Source: Flavobacterium psychrophilum
GTDB taxonomy: Bacteria; Bacteroidota; Bacteroidia; Flavobacteriales; Flavobacteriaceae
Reading direction: 5' to 3'
NCBI GenBank assembly: GCA_003243255.1
Contig: QFQM01000123.1
Coordinates: forward strand, 1 to 12,581
Length of the DNA: 12,581 nucleotides
In this document: piece by piece, positions 1 through 7,207 of the stretch
Layout of the letters: each line of letters opens with the position of its first letter
How positions within the stretch are numbered: position 1 is the stretch's first letter
The notes under the pieces: model-generated
The model's database searches: none
What the model was told of the DNA's origin: nothing
Seen by the model: only the letters and a program-made list of their open reading frames with translations
Translations under genes and position numbers: made by a program

Positions 1-256
1 GAGTGAGGTCGAGATAACGCACAGCTTTGGACAGATAGCCCCTGCCAAGAAATTAAGCGGCCGAACCATTAGCCTCTTGATTGGTGGTTTCTCCACCGCT
101 CCAACTTTCTGTATGGAAACCCTTCCAGCCCACCAAAAGGTCTTCGCAAATGTCTTGATGAAGCTGAGGTCGTTCCTTGCGTCTACTCGGACTTTCATTC
201 CACAGAAGTTACCGTATTCTACGTGCCGTCTTCATAATACCTCCAAACGACGCACC

Positions 257-883
257 ATGTCCGACACAACTACTCTCCGACCCATCGTTCTCTCCGGTCC
301 ATCGGGCACAGGAAAATCAACCTTGCTCAAGCGCCTCTTCGCGTTACATCCTGATCTTTTTGGGTTCAGCGTATCACACACCACTCGCAAACCACGCCCT
401 GGCGAGGAAGACGGCGTTCACTACCACTTCACAACAACGGAAGCTTTTGAGCAATTGATTTCCGAGGATGCCTTCGTAGAGCATGCCAAATTCGGTGGGA
501 ACTACTACGGTTCTTCGAAGCAGGCAGTTCAAGACGTTGCCGAAGGGAAGGGCAAGAATATCGACGGCAGTACGGCCGAGGGAAAGAGAATCTGCATCTT
601 CGACATCGAGATGGAGGGTGTGAAACAGTTGAAGAAGAGCCCTCTAAACCCGAGGATCTGTTTCATCCAGCCGCCTAGTGTAGAAGAGCTCGAGCGCAGG
701 TTACGTGGTCGCGGAGATACCAGCGAGGACTCGATTCAAAAACGCTTAGCACAGGCCAAGAATGAGCTGGAATATGCCAAAACCGAAGGCAAGAATGACA
801 AAGTGATTATCAACGACGATCTGGACAAGACCTTCCAGGAGCTGGACCAATGGGTCATGAAAGACATTTCTTCACTCTCTTAA
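257..883 (+). CDS. Guanylate kinase, fungal type
   Basis: ATP-dependent phosphorylation of GMP to GDP in purine nucleotide metabolism. Starting at the ATG at 257 the protein has 208 residues, close to the usual length for eukaryotic guanylate kinases. The P-loop GPSGTGKS lies at residues 14-21, the GMP-binding stretch [11 protein letters not shown] at 40-50, GNYYG at 81-85, then DIEMEGVKQ and the lid segment [26 protein letters not shown] and [13 protein letters not shown] are wording typical of ascomycetes. The frame stays open upstream to 77, and an upstream ATG at 158 would add a basic 33-residue leader that resembles a mitochondrial presequence. I chose 257 because the conserved enzyme begins there and the context is CACCATG. 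No intron is evident. About 14 extra residues rich in G and K (around residues 96-109) separate GNYYG from DIEMEG. The gene is not part of the bacterial genome proper. Confidence 0.9.
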   Translation: MSDTTTLRPIVLSGPSGTGKSTLLKRLFALHPDLFGFSVSHTTRKPRPGEEDGVHYHFTTTEAFEQLISEDAFVEHAKFGGNYYGSSKQAVQDVAEGKGKNIDGSTAEGKRICIFDIEMEGVKQLKKSPLNPRICFIQPPSVEELERRLRGRGDTSEDSIQKRLAQAKNELEYAKTEGKNDKVIINDDLDKTFQELDQWVMKDISSLS

Positions 884-1186
884 GCGTTGGGCCCGCGGCC
901 TCGAACTACGAATCACGACGGGGCGTTTACAAACAAGCTGAACTTAGATAGATGATAGACCACAGCAAAGTAGAACGATCAGATGTCATGAGAAATATTA
1001 TACCTACGCGTCGTCAAGATCAAGGACCCGCTCTCCCTAGACGCTACATCAAAGAAAAAGCCCTCACGAAAGCGAAAGGATAAACATCGCCTTCGCGAGA
1101 CCACAGCAATCACCACAGTAAATTCCCCCCCCGAATCTCTTTTGGATGCATGAGAGACCATGGGTTTGAACCTCGTTCCATGTCGC

Positions 1187-1660
1187 TCAATAGCCATTCA
1201 TGGTCATTCGTTGAGAGCCCCGGCTCAACTCTCGATCAGCAGCAGGACTGATGGGCCTGCTACCAGCCATGCCACTGGCAGCACTGCTCTCCTTGAGCGC
1301 GAGCAACTGCTTGGCTCTGAACGTCTCGTAGTGGATTTGACTGGTGGTCTCAATCAGATCCTGGAGATGTGTTCTTGTTAGAAAATTGCGCAAGTAGACG
1401 AATTCGGAATGGTTTTCGTCCTCGACATTGATGACCCCCCATTTGTTCTGTCGGCCACGAACTTGCTTGCCATTAACAATGATGGTCTTTTCGCTGCCGA
1501 CCACGGCGAATGGAATGATGTCCTTGATAGTCGTGTTTGTGGCCCTCTCTTCGTCATCCAACTCCTCGTTGTCATAGGGGTACATCTTCAGGTTATGGAA
1601 TGCAAACTCCTCCTTTATGCGCTCTTTGAACGCACGACGTTCCTCGAGCGTCAATGAATC
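1187..1660 (-). pseudogene. Septin, C-terminal part only (fungal), truncated at junction
   Basis: Septins are GTP-binding proteins that assemble into filaments at fungal septa and bud necks. The minus-strand frame ending at the TGA at 1187-1189 gives IAKADSLTLEER, KEEFAFHNLKMYPYDNEE, IPFAVVGSEK, RGRQNKWGVINVEDE and FLTRTHLQDLIETT in order. These correspond to the G4 motif (AKAD) and the septin-unique element (WGVINVEDENH...FVYLRNFL) of fungal septins in the Cdc11/Cdc12 group. About 155 residues remain. The P-loop and G3 part of the GTPase domain, which should lie further right on the plus strand, are missing and replaced by bacterial sequence from about 1673 on. The gene converges on the guanylate kinase, so the two look like neighbours on one fungal fragment. 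I am confident of the family and unsure of the septin class. Confidence 0.85.
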
Positions 1661-1672
1661 AGCCTTTGCAAT

Positions 1673-1771
1673 ACATGAATTATAAAGTTCTAATTTAGAT
1701 TTCTCATTATTCTGAGAATAAGCATAATTGGCTCCGAAAGAAATTAAAATAAAAATAAAAGCAATTTTCAT
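1673..1771 (-). pseudogene. Secreted protein, N-terminal stub cut by the junction
   Basis: The ATG at 1771 (minus strand) opens a frame whose first 33 residues are bacterial in style. A lysine, then a hydrophobic core (IAFIFILISFGANYAYS) and a polar start QNNEKSKLELYN, fit a Sec signal peptide with cleavage near YSQ, the pattern usual for exported flavobacterial proteins. Codons are AT-rich. From about residue 34 the frame continues into fungal septin sequence, so the rest of the real gene is absent and its function cannot be told. It is transcribed divergently from recG, and the inverted repeat at 1825-1877 lies in the shared upstream region. Confidence 0.6.
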
Positions 1772-1824
1772 AATAAAAGATTAAAATATATTCTTAAAAC
1801 CAAAATAATAGTTTTTAAGACATT

Positions 1825-1877
1825 AGCATTAAGTATTTATACCTAATCTTAAAAAACAGGTATAAATACTTAATGCT
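1825..1877. repeat. Perfect 20-bp inverted repeat in a divergent upstream region
   Basis: AGCATTAAGTATTTATACCT at 1825-1844 pairs with its exact reverse complement at 1858-1877, leaving a 13-base loop. No T-run follows on either strand, so it is not a standard intrinsic terminator. It sits between the starts of two divergent genes (the stub at 1771 and recG at 2029), where an operator or structured leader is possible. A weaker stem (1792-1800 with 1811-1820) lies just to its left, and a 7-bp stem (1884-1890 with 1897-1903) just to its right. Confidence 0.8.
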
Positions 1878-1976
1878 TGAGTAACATCATTAAAACATGA
1901 TGTCAAAAAAATTGAGGCTCAAAACAAGCGTGACGCAATCCTGTTATGGGCCGGTAGATTATTCAATTTCGGATTG

Positions 1977-2007
1977 TTGCATACCTGACTCCCCTTTCTT
2001 ACCTTCG
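1977..2007 (+). promoter_or_regulatory. recG promoter, Bacteroidetes type
   Basis: TTG at 1977-1979, a 20-base spacer, then TACCTTCG at 2000-2007 closely match the flavobacterial -33/-7 pattern (TTG, about 17-23 bases, TAnnTTTG). Transcription would start near 2013, giving recG a leader of about 15 bases. Confidence 0.65.
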
Positions 2008-2028
2008 TACTTCAATCTATAAGCCTGA

Positions 2029-4128
2029 ATGAACAACCTACTCGAAACTCCCATAGAATACCTGAAAGGCGTGGGTCCGGCGCGCGGTGAGCTGCTTCGG
2101 AAAGAGTTGGGCATCCATAAATATGGCGACCTCATAAACCTTTTCCCGAACCGCTACATCGACCGTACGCGCTACTACAAGATCCACGAGCTGCTAAACA
2201 GCAACAGTGAGGTTCAGGTGGTGGGAAAAGTCATAAACCTGAAATCCGTTGGAGAGAAACGCACCCGCCTTGTAGCCACATTTACCGATGGCACCGGCGA
2301 AATGGAGCTCGTTTGGTTTCAGGGGCAAAAATGGATTCGTGAGAACCTGAAGATCAATGTGCCGTATGTGGTGTTTGGCAAAGCTAGTTCGTTTAATGGC
2401 GTTTTCAATATGGCGCACCCCGAGATGGAACTCCTCACCGAACACGAACAGAGCCTTCGCAGTGCCATGCAGCCTATCTACCCTTCTACCGAGAAGCTGA
2501 TTCAGCGCGGCATTACCAATAAGGTCGTGAACAAGATCATGCAGCAGCTCTTCATCGAGACACAGGCATTATTCAGCGAACCGTTACCCGCACACCTTGT
2601 AAACGAATTGCAACTCATTCCCAAGAACGCGGCGTTGTTCAATATACATTTCCCAAAGAGCCAGGACCTACTGGCAAGGGCACAGTTTAGGTTAAAATTT
2701 GAGGAACTGTTCTTTATACAGCTACAGTTGATTACCAAGAATATCATCCGTAAGCATAAGATAAAAGGACATGCCTTTGACAAGGTTGGCACATACTTTA
2801 ACGACTTTTACAATAACCATCTCCCGTTTGACCTGACCGGAGCGCAGAAACGCGTTCTCAAAGAGATTCGTCACGATATGGGGCAGCCAGCGCAGATGAA
2901 CAGACTATTACAGGGTGACGTAGGTTCAGGAAAGACAATTGTCGCCATGATGAGTATGCTGCTGGCGCTGGATAACGGTTTTCAGGCGTGTCTAATGGCT
3001 CCTACCGAGATCCTTGCCAATCAGCATTTTTTGGGGTTAAGTGAATTAGCTACTCCACTAGGAATCAATATAAAGATACTGACCGGTTCAACTAAAACTT
3101 CAGAACGAAAAATCATCCACGAACAGCTTGAGTCGGGGGAACTGCATATCATTATCGGTACCCATGCCCTGCTCGAAGACAAGGTGCAATTCAAAAATTT
3201 AGGGCTTGCTATCATAGACGAGCAACACCGTTTTGGAGTGGAGCAACGCAGTAAACTGTGGCATAAGAACGAGATTCCGCCGCACGTATTGGTTATGACC
3301 GCTACGCCTATTCCGCGTACGCTAGCCATGAGCCTGTATGGCGATCTGGATATTTCGGTTATCGATGAGCTGCCTCCGGGACGTAAACCTATACAGACCG
3401 TACACCGCTACGACAGCAACCGATTGAAGGTTTGGGCGTTCCTGCGTGAGGAAATCGCCAAAGGCCGACAGATATACATCGTTTACCCGCTGATACAGGA
3501 AAGCGAGAAAATGGACTACAAAGACCTGATGGACGGTTACGAGAGCATTTCACGTGACTTCCCGTTACCGCAATACAGTGTGAGTATCGTTCACGGAAAA
3601 ATGAAACCCGCCGAAAAAGACAGCGAAATGGAACGCTTCTCTAAAGGCAAGACAAATATTATGGTAGCCACTACCGTTATCGAAGTTGGTGTAAACGTAC
3701 CCAATGCCAGCGTGATGATCATAGAGAGTGCAGAGCGTTTCGGGCTTTCGCAGCTGCACCAGTTACGTGGACGCGTGGGCCGTGGTGCCGAGCAAAGCTA
3801 CTGCATACTTATGACAGGACAGAAACTGAGCAACGACAGCAAGATACGTATGGAAACCATGTGCCGTACCAATGACGGTTTCGAAATTTCTGAAGTCGAC
3901 CTTAAGCTGCGCGGCCCCGGAGACATTATGGGTACGCAGCAAAGCGGTGTCCTGAACCTCCAGATTGCCGACCTCGTAAAAGACCGCGACATACTACAGT
4001 TGGCACGACAGTACGCCATTAAGATACTTAAGGATGATGCCGCCTTGGCAAAACCCGAGCATACCGCCTTACGCAATGCTTTTCTTGAAATCAGCAAGAA
4101 GAAGAATATCTGGAACTACATTTCTTAG
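2029..4128 (+). CDS. recG: ATP-dependent DNA helicase RecG
   Basis: RecG reverses stalled replication forks and processes branched DNA in recombination and repair. It is a cytoplasmic superfamily 2 translocase. The 699-residue length is normal for the family. The N-terminal wedge/OB region covers roughly residues 1-230 (YLKGVGPARGELLRKELGI near the start, an OB fold around 60-140). The helicase core follows: Walker A GDVGSGKT at 296-303, motif II DEQH at 397-400 followed by RFGVEQR, motif III MTATPIPR at 423-430, and motif VI QLRGRVGRG at 578-586. The C-terminal segment SEVDLKLRGPGDIMGTQQSG (621-640) is characteristic of RecG. The frame is intact and all motifs are present. The gene appears to be transcribed alone from the promoter at 1977-2007. 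Its last codons have a diverged duplicate at about 5378-5431. Confidence 0.97.
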   Translation: MNNLLETPIEYLKGVGPARGELLRKELGIHKYGDLINLFPNRYIDRTRYYKIHELLNSNSEVQVVGKVINLKSVGEKRTRLVATFTDGTGEMELVWFQGQKWIRENLKINVPYVVFGKASSFNGVFNMAHPEMELLTEHEQSLRSAMQPIYPSTEKLIQRGITNKVVNKIMQQLFIETQALFSEPLPAHLVNELQLIPKNAALFNIHFPKSQDLLARAQFRLKFEELFFIQLQLITKNIIRKHKIKGHAFDKVGTYFNDFYNNHLPFDLTGAQKRVLKEIRHDMGQPAQMNRLLQGDVGSGKTIVAMMSMLLALDNGFQACLMAPTEILANQHFLGLSELATPLGINIKILTGSTKTSERKIIHEQLESGELHIIIGTHALLEDKVQFKNLGLAIIDEQHRFGVEQRSKLWHKNEIPPHVLVMTATPIPRTLAMSLYGDLDISVIDELPPGRKPIQTVHRYDSNRLKVWAFLREEIAKGRQIYIVYPLIQESEKMDYKDLMDGYESISRDFPLPQYSVSIVHGKMKPAEKDSEMERFSKGKTNIMVATTVIEVGVNVPNASVMIIESAERFGLSQLHQLRGRVGRGAEQSYCILMTGQKLSNDSKIRMETMCRTNDGFEISEVDLKLRGPGDIMGTQQSGVLNLQIADLVKDRDILQLARQYAIKILKDDAALAKPEHTALRNAFLEISKKKNIWNYIS

Positions 4129-4129
4129 T

Positions 4130-4250
4130 TGAAAGTTTGTAAAGTCGAAAGTTGTAAAGTTGCTTACTCATACTCATCAGACCAATTAATACTATTTTGT
4201 TTTTTGGGTTCCCCTCTTGAGTCCCGATAGCTATCGGGATAGGGTATGTG
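4130..4250. repeat. Composite intergenic repeat with 18-bp palindrome, copy 1
   Basis: Just after the recG stop lie two near-identical short units (GAAAGTTTGTAAAGT, GAAAGTTGTAAAGTT), then GTTGCTTACTCATA at 4159-4172, a variable middle of about 40 bases, GGTTCCCCTCTTGAG, and the perfect palindrome TCCCGATAGCTATCGGGA at 4222-4239 followed by TAGGGT. The same order of blocks recurs after xth at about 8980-9092, so this is a dispersed repeat family. No recG terminator is otherwise apparent. The remainder of this gap (4251-4380) shows nothing I can name. Confidence 0.75.
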
Positions 4251-4382
4251 ATCGTCTCATATTGCATTCTTTTTTACTTAAAATCCTCATTAAATCTTTG
4301 ATTGTGCTTCAGTATTGTATATAAAACAAAAGCTCTGGTACGGCTATGGCAATTATTCCGTTAATTAACGGGGCGTTAACCT

Positions 4383-4410
4383 TTGCCGCGTTTTGTGGTT
4401 CGTAATTTTA
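4383..4410 (+). promoter_or_regulatory. Candidate promoter of the dehydrogenase gene
   Basis: TTG at 4383-4385, a 17-base spacer, and TAATTTTA at 4403-4410 resemble the Bacteroidetes -33/-7 elements, 21 bases before the ATG at 4432. It supports the start at 4432 over the in-frame ATG at 4393, which would lie upstream of the -7 box. Confidence 0.45.
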
Positions 4411-4431
4411 GTAAAAACAAAATTACACATC

Positions 4432-5223
4432 ATGAGTACATTTAATGGAAAAACGGTAATCATTACCGGAGCCGGTATGGGTTTAGGCCTTGCTGCATCT
4501 AAAGTTGTTGCCGAAAGAGGCGCAAACCTTACACTGGTAGATTATAACGAAGAAGCTTTAAACAAAGCCAAAGAAGAGATACTTATAACTGCGCCCAACG
4601 CAAAAATACTTACTGTAGTAGCTGACGTGTCTGACGAAGACGCTGTAAAGAACTACGTTGACAAAACCATTGCCGAGTTTGGACAAATAGACGGTTTTTA
4701 CAACAATGCCGGCATAGAAGGCAAACAGGCTCCGCTTGTGGACTACGACCTTGAAGTGTTTAAAAAGGTAATTGACATTAACCTGCTGGGTGTATATTAC
4801 GGACTGAAACACGTTATCCCTGCCATGCAGAAAAACGGTGGTGGTAAAATTGTTAATGTAGCCTCTGTAGGTGGTATCAGAGGGGTTGTAAACCAAATGC
4901 CGTATGTAGCGAGTAAGCATGCCGTTTCGGGTATGACGAAAAATGCCGCGATTGAGTACGGTAAAGACAATATTTTTACCAATGCCATTGCGCCGGGTGC
5001 GATTTTAACCCCGATGGTGGCAGGTGCCTTTAAGCAAATAAACCCTAACGACCCTGCTACTGCCGAAAAAGAATATGCACAGCGCAACCCTACCCGACGC
5101 CTGGGTAAACCGGAAGAAGTAGGTAAACTGGTTGCCTTTTTGCTTAGCGATGACTGCCAGTACGTAAATGGCCAAACCATAGCCATTGATGGCGGTGAGT
5201 CTAACCTGTACGGTAACTCATAA
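4432..5223 (+). CDS. Short-chain dehydrogenase/reductase (classical SDR)
   Basis: NAD(P)-dependent oxidoreductase of the classical SDR family, 263 residues from the ATG at 4432, the usual length. The nucleotide-binding motif TGAGMGLG is at residues 12-19. Asp37 at the end of the second strand (LTLVDYNE) suggests preference for NAD(H). NNAG is at 91-94, the structural Asn at 117 (INLLG), the catalytic Ser at 145 (NVASVGG), Tyr158 and Lys162 (YVASK), and the PG of IAPGAILTPM at 188-189. The C-terminal VNGQTIAIDGG is also standard. All catalytic residues are present, so it should be active. The substrate cannot be told from sequence. The gene stands alone, with a promoter-like site before it and a strong terminator after it. 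An in-frame ATG at 4393 would add 13 residues that do not fit the family. Confidence 0.93.
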   Translation: MSTFNGKTVIITGAGMGLGLAASKVVAERGANLTLVDYNEEALNKAKEEILITAPNAKILTVVADVSDEDAVKNYVDKTIAEFGQIDGFYNNAGIEGKQAPLVDYDLEVFKKVIDINLLGVYYGLKHVIPAMQKNGGGKIVNVASVGGIRGVVNQMPYVASKHAVSGMTKNAAIEYGKDNIFTNAIAPGAILTPMVAGAFKQINPNDPATAEKEYAQRNPTRRLGKPEEVGKLVAFLLSDDCQYVNGQTIAIDGGESNLYGNS

Positions 5224-5240
5224 CAACAACCCTAATAAAT

Positions 5241-5271
5241 ATAAACCCCGGAGATTGTCTTCGGGGTTTAT
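5241..5271. terminator. Intrinsic terminator after the dehydrogenase gene
   Basis: ATAAACCCCG at 5241-5250 pairs perfectly with CGGGGTTTAT at 5262-5271. The 11-base interior can pair further (A5252 with T5260, G5253 with C5259). It begins 17 bases after the dehydrogenase stop and has A/T-rich flanks on both sides. Confidence 0.8.
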
Positions 5272-5315
5272 AATTTATATGAAATGTTGTAAGTTTTTAA
5301 AGTTGTAAAGTTGTG

Positions 5316-5350
5316 CCTGTCATTGCGAGCAGGAACGACGTGGCAATCTT
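5316..5350. repeat. CATTGCGAG...GCAATCT dispersed repeat
   Basis: CCTGTCATTGCGAG followed by AGGAACGACG and TGGCAATCTT has the shape of a short intergenic repeat (CATTGCGAGGAACGA...GCAATCT) that I recall as common in Flavobacteriia. ATTGC at 5322-5326 and GCAAT at 5343-5347 are inverted. It is preceded by GTTGTAAAGTTG-like simple sequence (5285-5313), similar to that following recG. Confidence 0.55.
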
Positions 5351-5377
5351 ATGTAAACTGAAAACACCGTTACCCTT

Positions 5378-5431
5378 AATCCCATTATTGATATTAGCAA
5401 GAAGAATAATATTTGGTATTATATTAGTTAA
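5378..5431 (+). pseudogene. Relic of a second recG 3' end
   Basis: In one plus-strand frame, 5393-5431 reads ISKKNNIWYYIS followed by TAA. The intact RecG at 4090-4128 ends ISKKKNIWNYIS followed by TAG. That is 10 of 12 residues identical, including the Trp and the stop position. Most base differences are silent: ATC/ATT twice, TAC/TAT, Ser TCT/AGT, TAG/TAA. The match probably continues upstream: NPIIDIS (from 5378) against NAFLEIS. Such a pattern means descent from a diverged, AT-richer recG rather than a recent local duplication. The relic stops 11 bases short of the stop codon of the first island gene. No start codon or upstream domain is present, so it is non-functional. Confidence 0.75.
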
Positions 5432-5442
5432 AAAAATCCAGC

Positions 5443-6654
5443 TTAATCATTTTTAAGATCAATAATAGTTTTTTGACCAGTTAACAATTTAAAAAATGCA
5501 GATTCACCTCCACTTCCTGGCTTAAAATTTCCTGAAGTAAAATCCTCATCACGAACATCTAAATTAGAAAACACTTCTTTAAATTCATCAATCGATGGGA
5601 TTCTCCCTACTTCATTGCCAACAATATCAAGATATGCTATTCTTAAAAACCTCATAAATGCTTTAAATGCGTTAGAACGTGGAAGTATATTTCCTTCTTG
5701 CTGAATACCACTCCAAGCTATTGGCCACAAAGATTGTATACTTGTAAAATAATTATAAATAATTATTGCAATATCGTCATCTTTTTCATCTATAAATAAA
5801 TTTCTGAAAGGGAATTTTTTAAGCTCTATAACATCTGCACGTTTTGGTGTTTTACCTTTCATATAAAATGTGCGATCAGCAAACGGATCAGGAGATATAA
5901 GTCTTATAAGAGATTCTACAAATCCTGCTTGGGTAAGTGGTTCAGAGAAATCACGTCCTGTAGTCTTAACACCTAAACGTTTTATCCTATGATATAATGG
6001 ACTTTTTTCAATTGCACTATCCAATGTGACTGCAATTTTATGACTTGTGCGAAATGGACTTCTAGTTTTTGACAATCCTTCAAGATCATATACAAGACTT
6101 TTATTAACTTTTGTTTGGGCCAAGTTTACCGTCGCAAATATATTTGCTTGCTCGTCAATATCAATTCCTATGAAAACAACAATATTTAATTCAAAATCAG
6201 AATTTAAATCCAAAAAAAGATCATAGTTATGGCTATCATCCATAAAAGCTGCTATTCGATGCTGACCATCTAAAACTTTGGCTACTCTATTTAAAGGTAT
6301 CGATTCATCTTGCACTTCTCCATCTTCGCTCAATTCTGCAACATATGGGCGTAATATTAGTTTATTACTTTGCTCATTATATTCAGCACATTTTTGATCC
6401 ACTGCCAAAACGATTCCTGTAGGAAATGCTGCATCAGGAGATTGAATGTATTGTTTTATTTTTTTTACTCTAGTTTTATCCAAAGGACGTTGGATACCAA
6501 GATATTTTTCAACATCTCTTTGTTCTCCTTCAATTCGTCTCACATCAGCGTAAGAAATTTCAACTAAATTTTTCGCAGATATTGTTCCTATGAAGAAACT
6601 CCCCATAGGTTGAATAATTTTTATAACTGAAAAACTTATTTCTTGTAAACTCAT
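5443..6654 (-). CDS. DGQHR-domain (DndB-like, ParB-fold) protein
   Basis: A 403-residue protein with the signature DGQHR at residues 129-133 (VLDGQHRIAAF). This defines the DGQHR family related to DndB of DNA phosphorothioation systems and to ParB-like nucleotidases. Upstream it has QRPLDKTRVKKIKQYIQS (55-72), a typical lead-in in which the protein lists allowed site positions. Downstream, FATVNLAQTKVNKSLVYDL (173-191) and a C-terminal FKPGSGGES (about 377-385) also fit the family. Family members act as regulators or nucleotidases in DNA-modification systems. What this one does is inferred only. It is the last gene of three on the minus strand, starting 11 bases after the membrane protein's stop, with AGAAGAGG immediately before the ATG. 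That is unusually close, so Met17 (6606) is a possible alternative start. The gene is strongly AT-rich compared with recG and xth, suggesting transfer. No dndACDE-like genes are nearby. Confidence 0.85.
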   Translation of the reverse strand: MSLQEISFSVIKIIQPMGSFFIGTISAKNLVEISYADVRRIEGEQRDVEKYLGIQRPLDKTRVKKIKQYIQSPDAAFPTGIVLAVDQKCAEYNEQSNKLILRPYVAELSEDGEVQDESIPLNRVAKVLDGQHRIAAFMDDSHNYDLFLDLNSDFELNIVVFIGIDIDEQANIFATVNLAQTKVNKSLVYDLEGLSKTRSPFRTSHKIAVTLDSAIEKSPLYHRIKRLGVKTTGRDFSEPLTQAGFVESLIRLISPDPFADRTFYMKGKTPKRADVIELKKFPFRNLFIDEKDDDIAIIIYNYFTSIQSLWPIAWSGIQQEGNILPRSNAFKAFMRFLRIAYLDIVGNEVGRIPSIDEFKEVFSNLDVRDEDFTSGNFKPGSGGESAFFKLLTGQKTIIDLKND

Positions 6655-6665
6655 CCTCTTCTGTT

Positions 6666-7205
6666 TTAACCTATTCTATTAGAAATACGCATATTAAAAT
6701 CTTCTTGTTGTTGTTTCCTTGTACTTGACCAATTTGAATAATTACCATGGTATGTTGAATAAATTCTCAAAAGTATTGTCCCTATCAAAAAACCAATTGA
6801 TAATTGAAAGTAAAGATCAAAATTATGCTTCTCTGAATCAATGCCCTCAACCCATTTATTTTTCACTATTAATAATAGCAACGCTATTAAAAAATAAAGC
6901 GTAAAGGTAACAATGGAAAAAATTTTCAGAAGAGGAAGTTTGTAATTTGTTCCATTAGTTTTAACGAACAGATACATAGAGGGAGCTATAAAACTAAGAC
7001 AATATGATAAAATTTCTCCCGGAATAATTTTTGATTTAGCTGCATCCGAAATATCTTTAGATATTATCCACGCAATTGTGATATTTATGATCAACGGTAT
7101 GAAAGCAAAAAATGTTAGCCATATAACCTCTGCCATGTGACCAAATAATGCACTAAAATTTATTGTCGTAAAATATTCTTTAATTTGATAAAACCAATTT
7201 TTCAT
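6666..7205 (-). CDS. Four-helix membrane protein of unknown family
   Basis: I do not recognise this protein. From the ATG at 7205 it has 179 residues. Four hydrophobic stretches are visible: about 27-48 (EVIWLTFFAFIPLIINITIAWI), 65-81 (LSYCLSFIAPSMYLFV), 91-113 (KIFSIVTFTLYFLIALLLLIV) and 129-147 (FDLYFQLSIGFLIGTILLR). Short polar loops lie between them, and the tail is charged and glutamine-rich (STRKQQQEDFNMRISNR). No signal peptide or enzyme motif is evident. The methyltransferase stop ends at 7208, so this start lies 2 bases after it. An ATG at 7217 would overlap that gene by 10 bases and add four residues. Either way the two genes are likely translationally coupled. Sitting between a DNA methyltransferase and a DGQHR protein, a membrane protein could be an effector of a defence module, but nothing in its sequence shows that. 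Confidence 0.75.
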   Translation of the reverse strand: MKNWFYQIKEYFTTINFSALFGHMAEVIWLTFFAFIPLIINITIAWIISKDISDAAKSKIIPGEILSYCLSFIAPSMYLFVKTNGTNYKLPLLKIFSIVTFTLYFLIALLLLIVKNKWVEGIDSEKHNFDLYFQLSIGFLIGTILLRIYSTYHGNYSNWSSTRKQQQEDFNMRISNRIG

Positions 7206-7207
7206 TA

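Larger units (their letters stand above)
1..1660. other. Fungal DNA segment joined to bacterial DNA
   Basis: Everything from the left edge to about 1646-1672 reads as filamentous-fungal genomic DNA. It has a eukaryotic guanylate kinase with a Kozak-like start (CACCATGTC), a convergent fungal septin 3' end, mixed GC-rich codon use, and a convergent intergenic stretch (884-1186) in which I see no bacterial promoter, repeat or terminator. The sequence to the right is AT-richer and flavobacterial. Neither fungal gene has a bacterial ribosome binding site. Seen directly: two adjacent fungal-type genes and an abrupt compositional change. Inferred: contaminating or chimeric assembly rather than a natural insertion, because only one boundary is in view and it cuts both a septin gene and a bacterial gene. 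Confidence 0.85.

Noticed and set aside
1187..1771. A single 194-residue bacterial secreted protein on the minus strand
   Set aside because: Residues 1-33 are a flavobacterial signal peptide region and the rest is fungal septin. Continuity of frame across an abrupt change of origin is better explained by a chimeric join than by a real gene.
4130..4175. CRISPR-like array from repeated GTTGTAAAG units
   Set aside because: Units are short, imperfect, unevenly spaced and lack spacers. They belong to the composite intergenic repeat.
4222..4239. The 18-bp palindrome as the recG terminator
   Set aside because: It has no loop, no T-run and recurs as part of a longer dispersed repeat. Termination there is not supported by sequence.
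4797..5186. Long antisense frame within the dehydrogenase gene
   Set aside because: It is a shadow of a clearly coding SDR with all catalytic residues. Similar antisense frames in recG, xth and bestrophin were discarded for the same reason.
5443..6654. A DndB gene of a phosphorothioation system
   Set aside because: The DGQHR motif is present, but no dndA, C, D or E genes are in the window. Only the broader DGQHR family assignment is justified.
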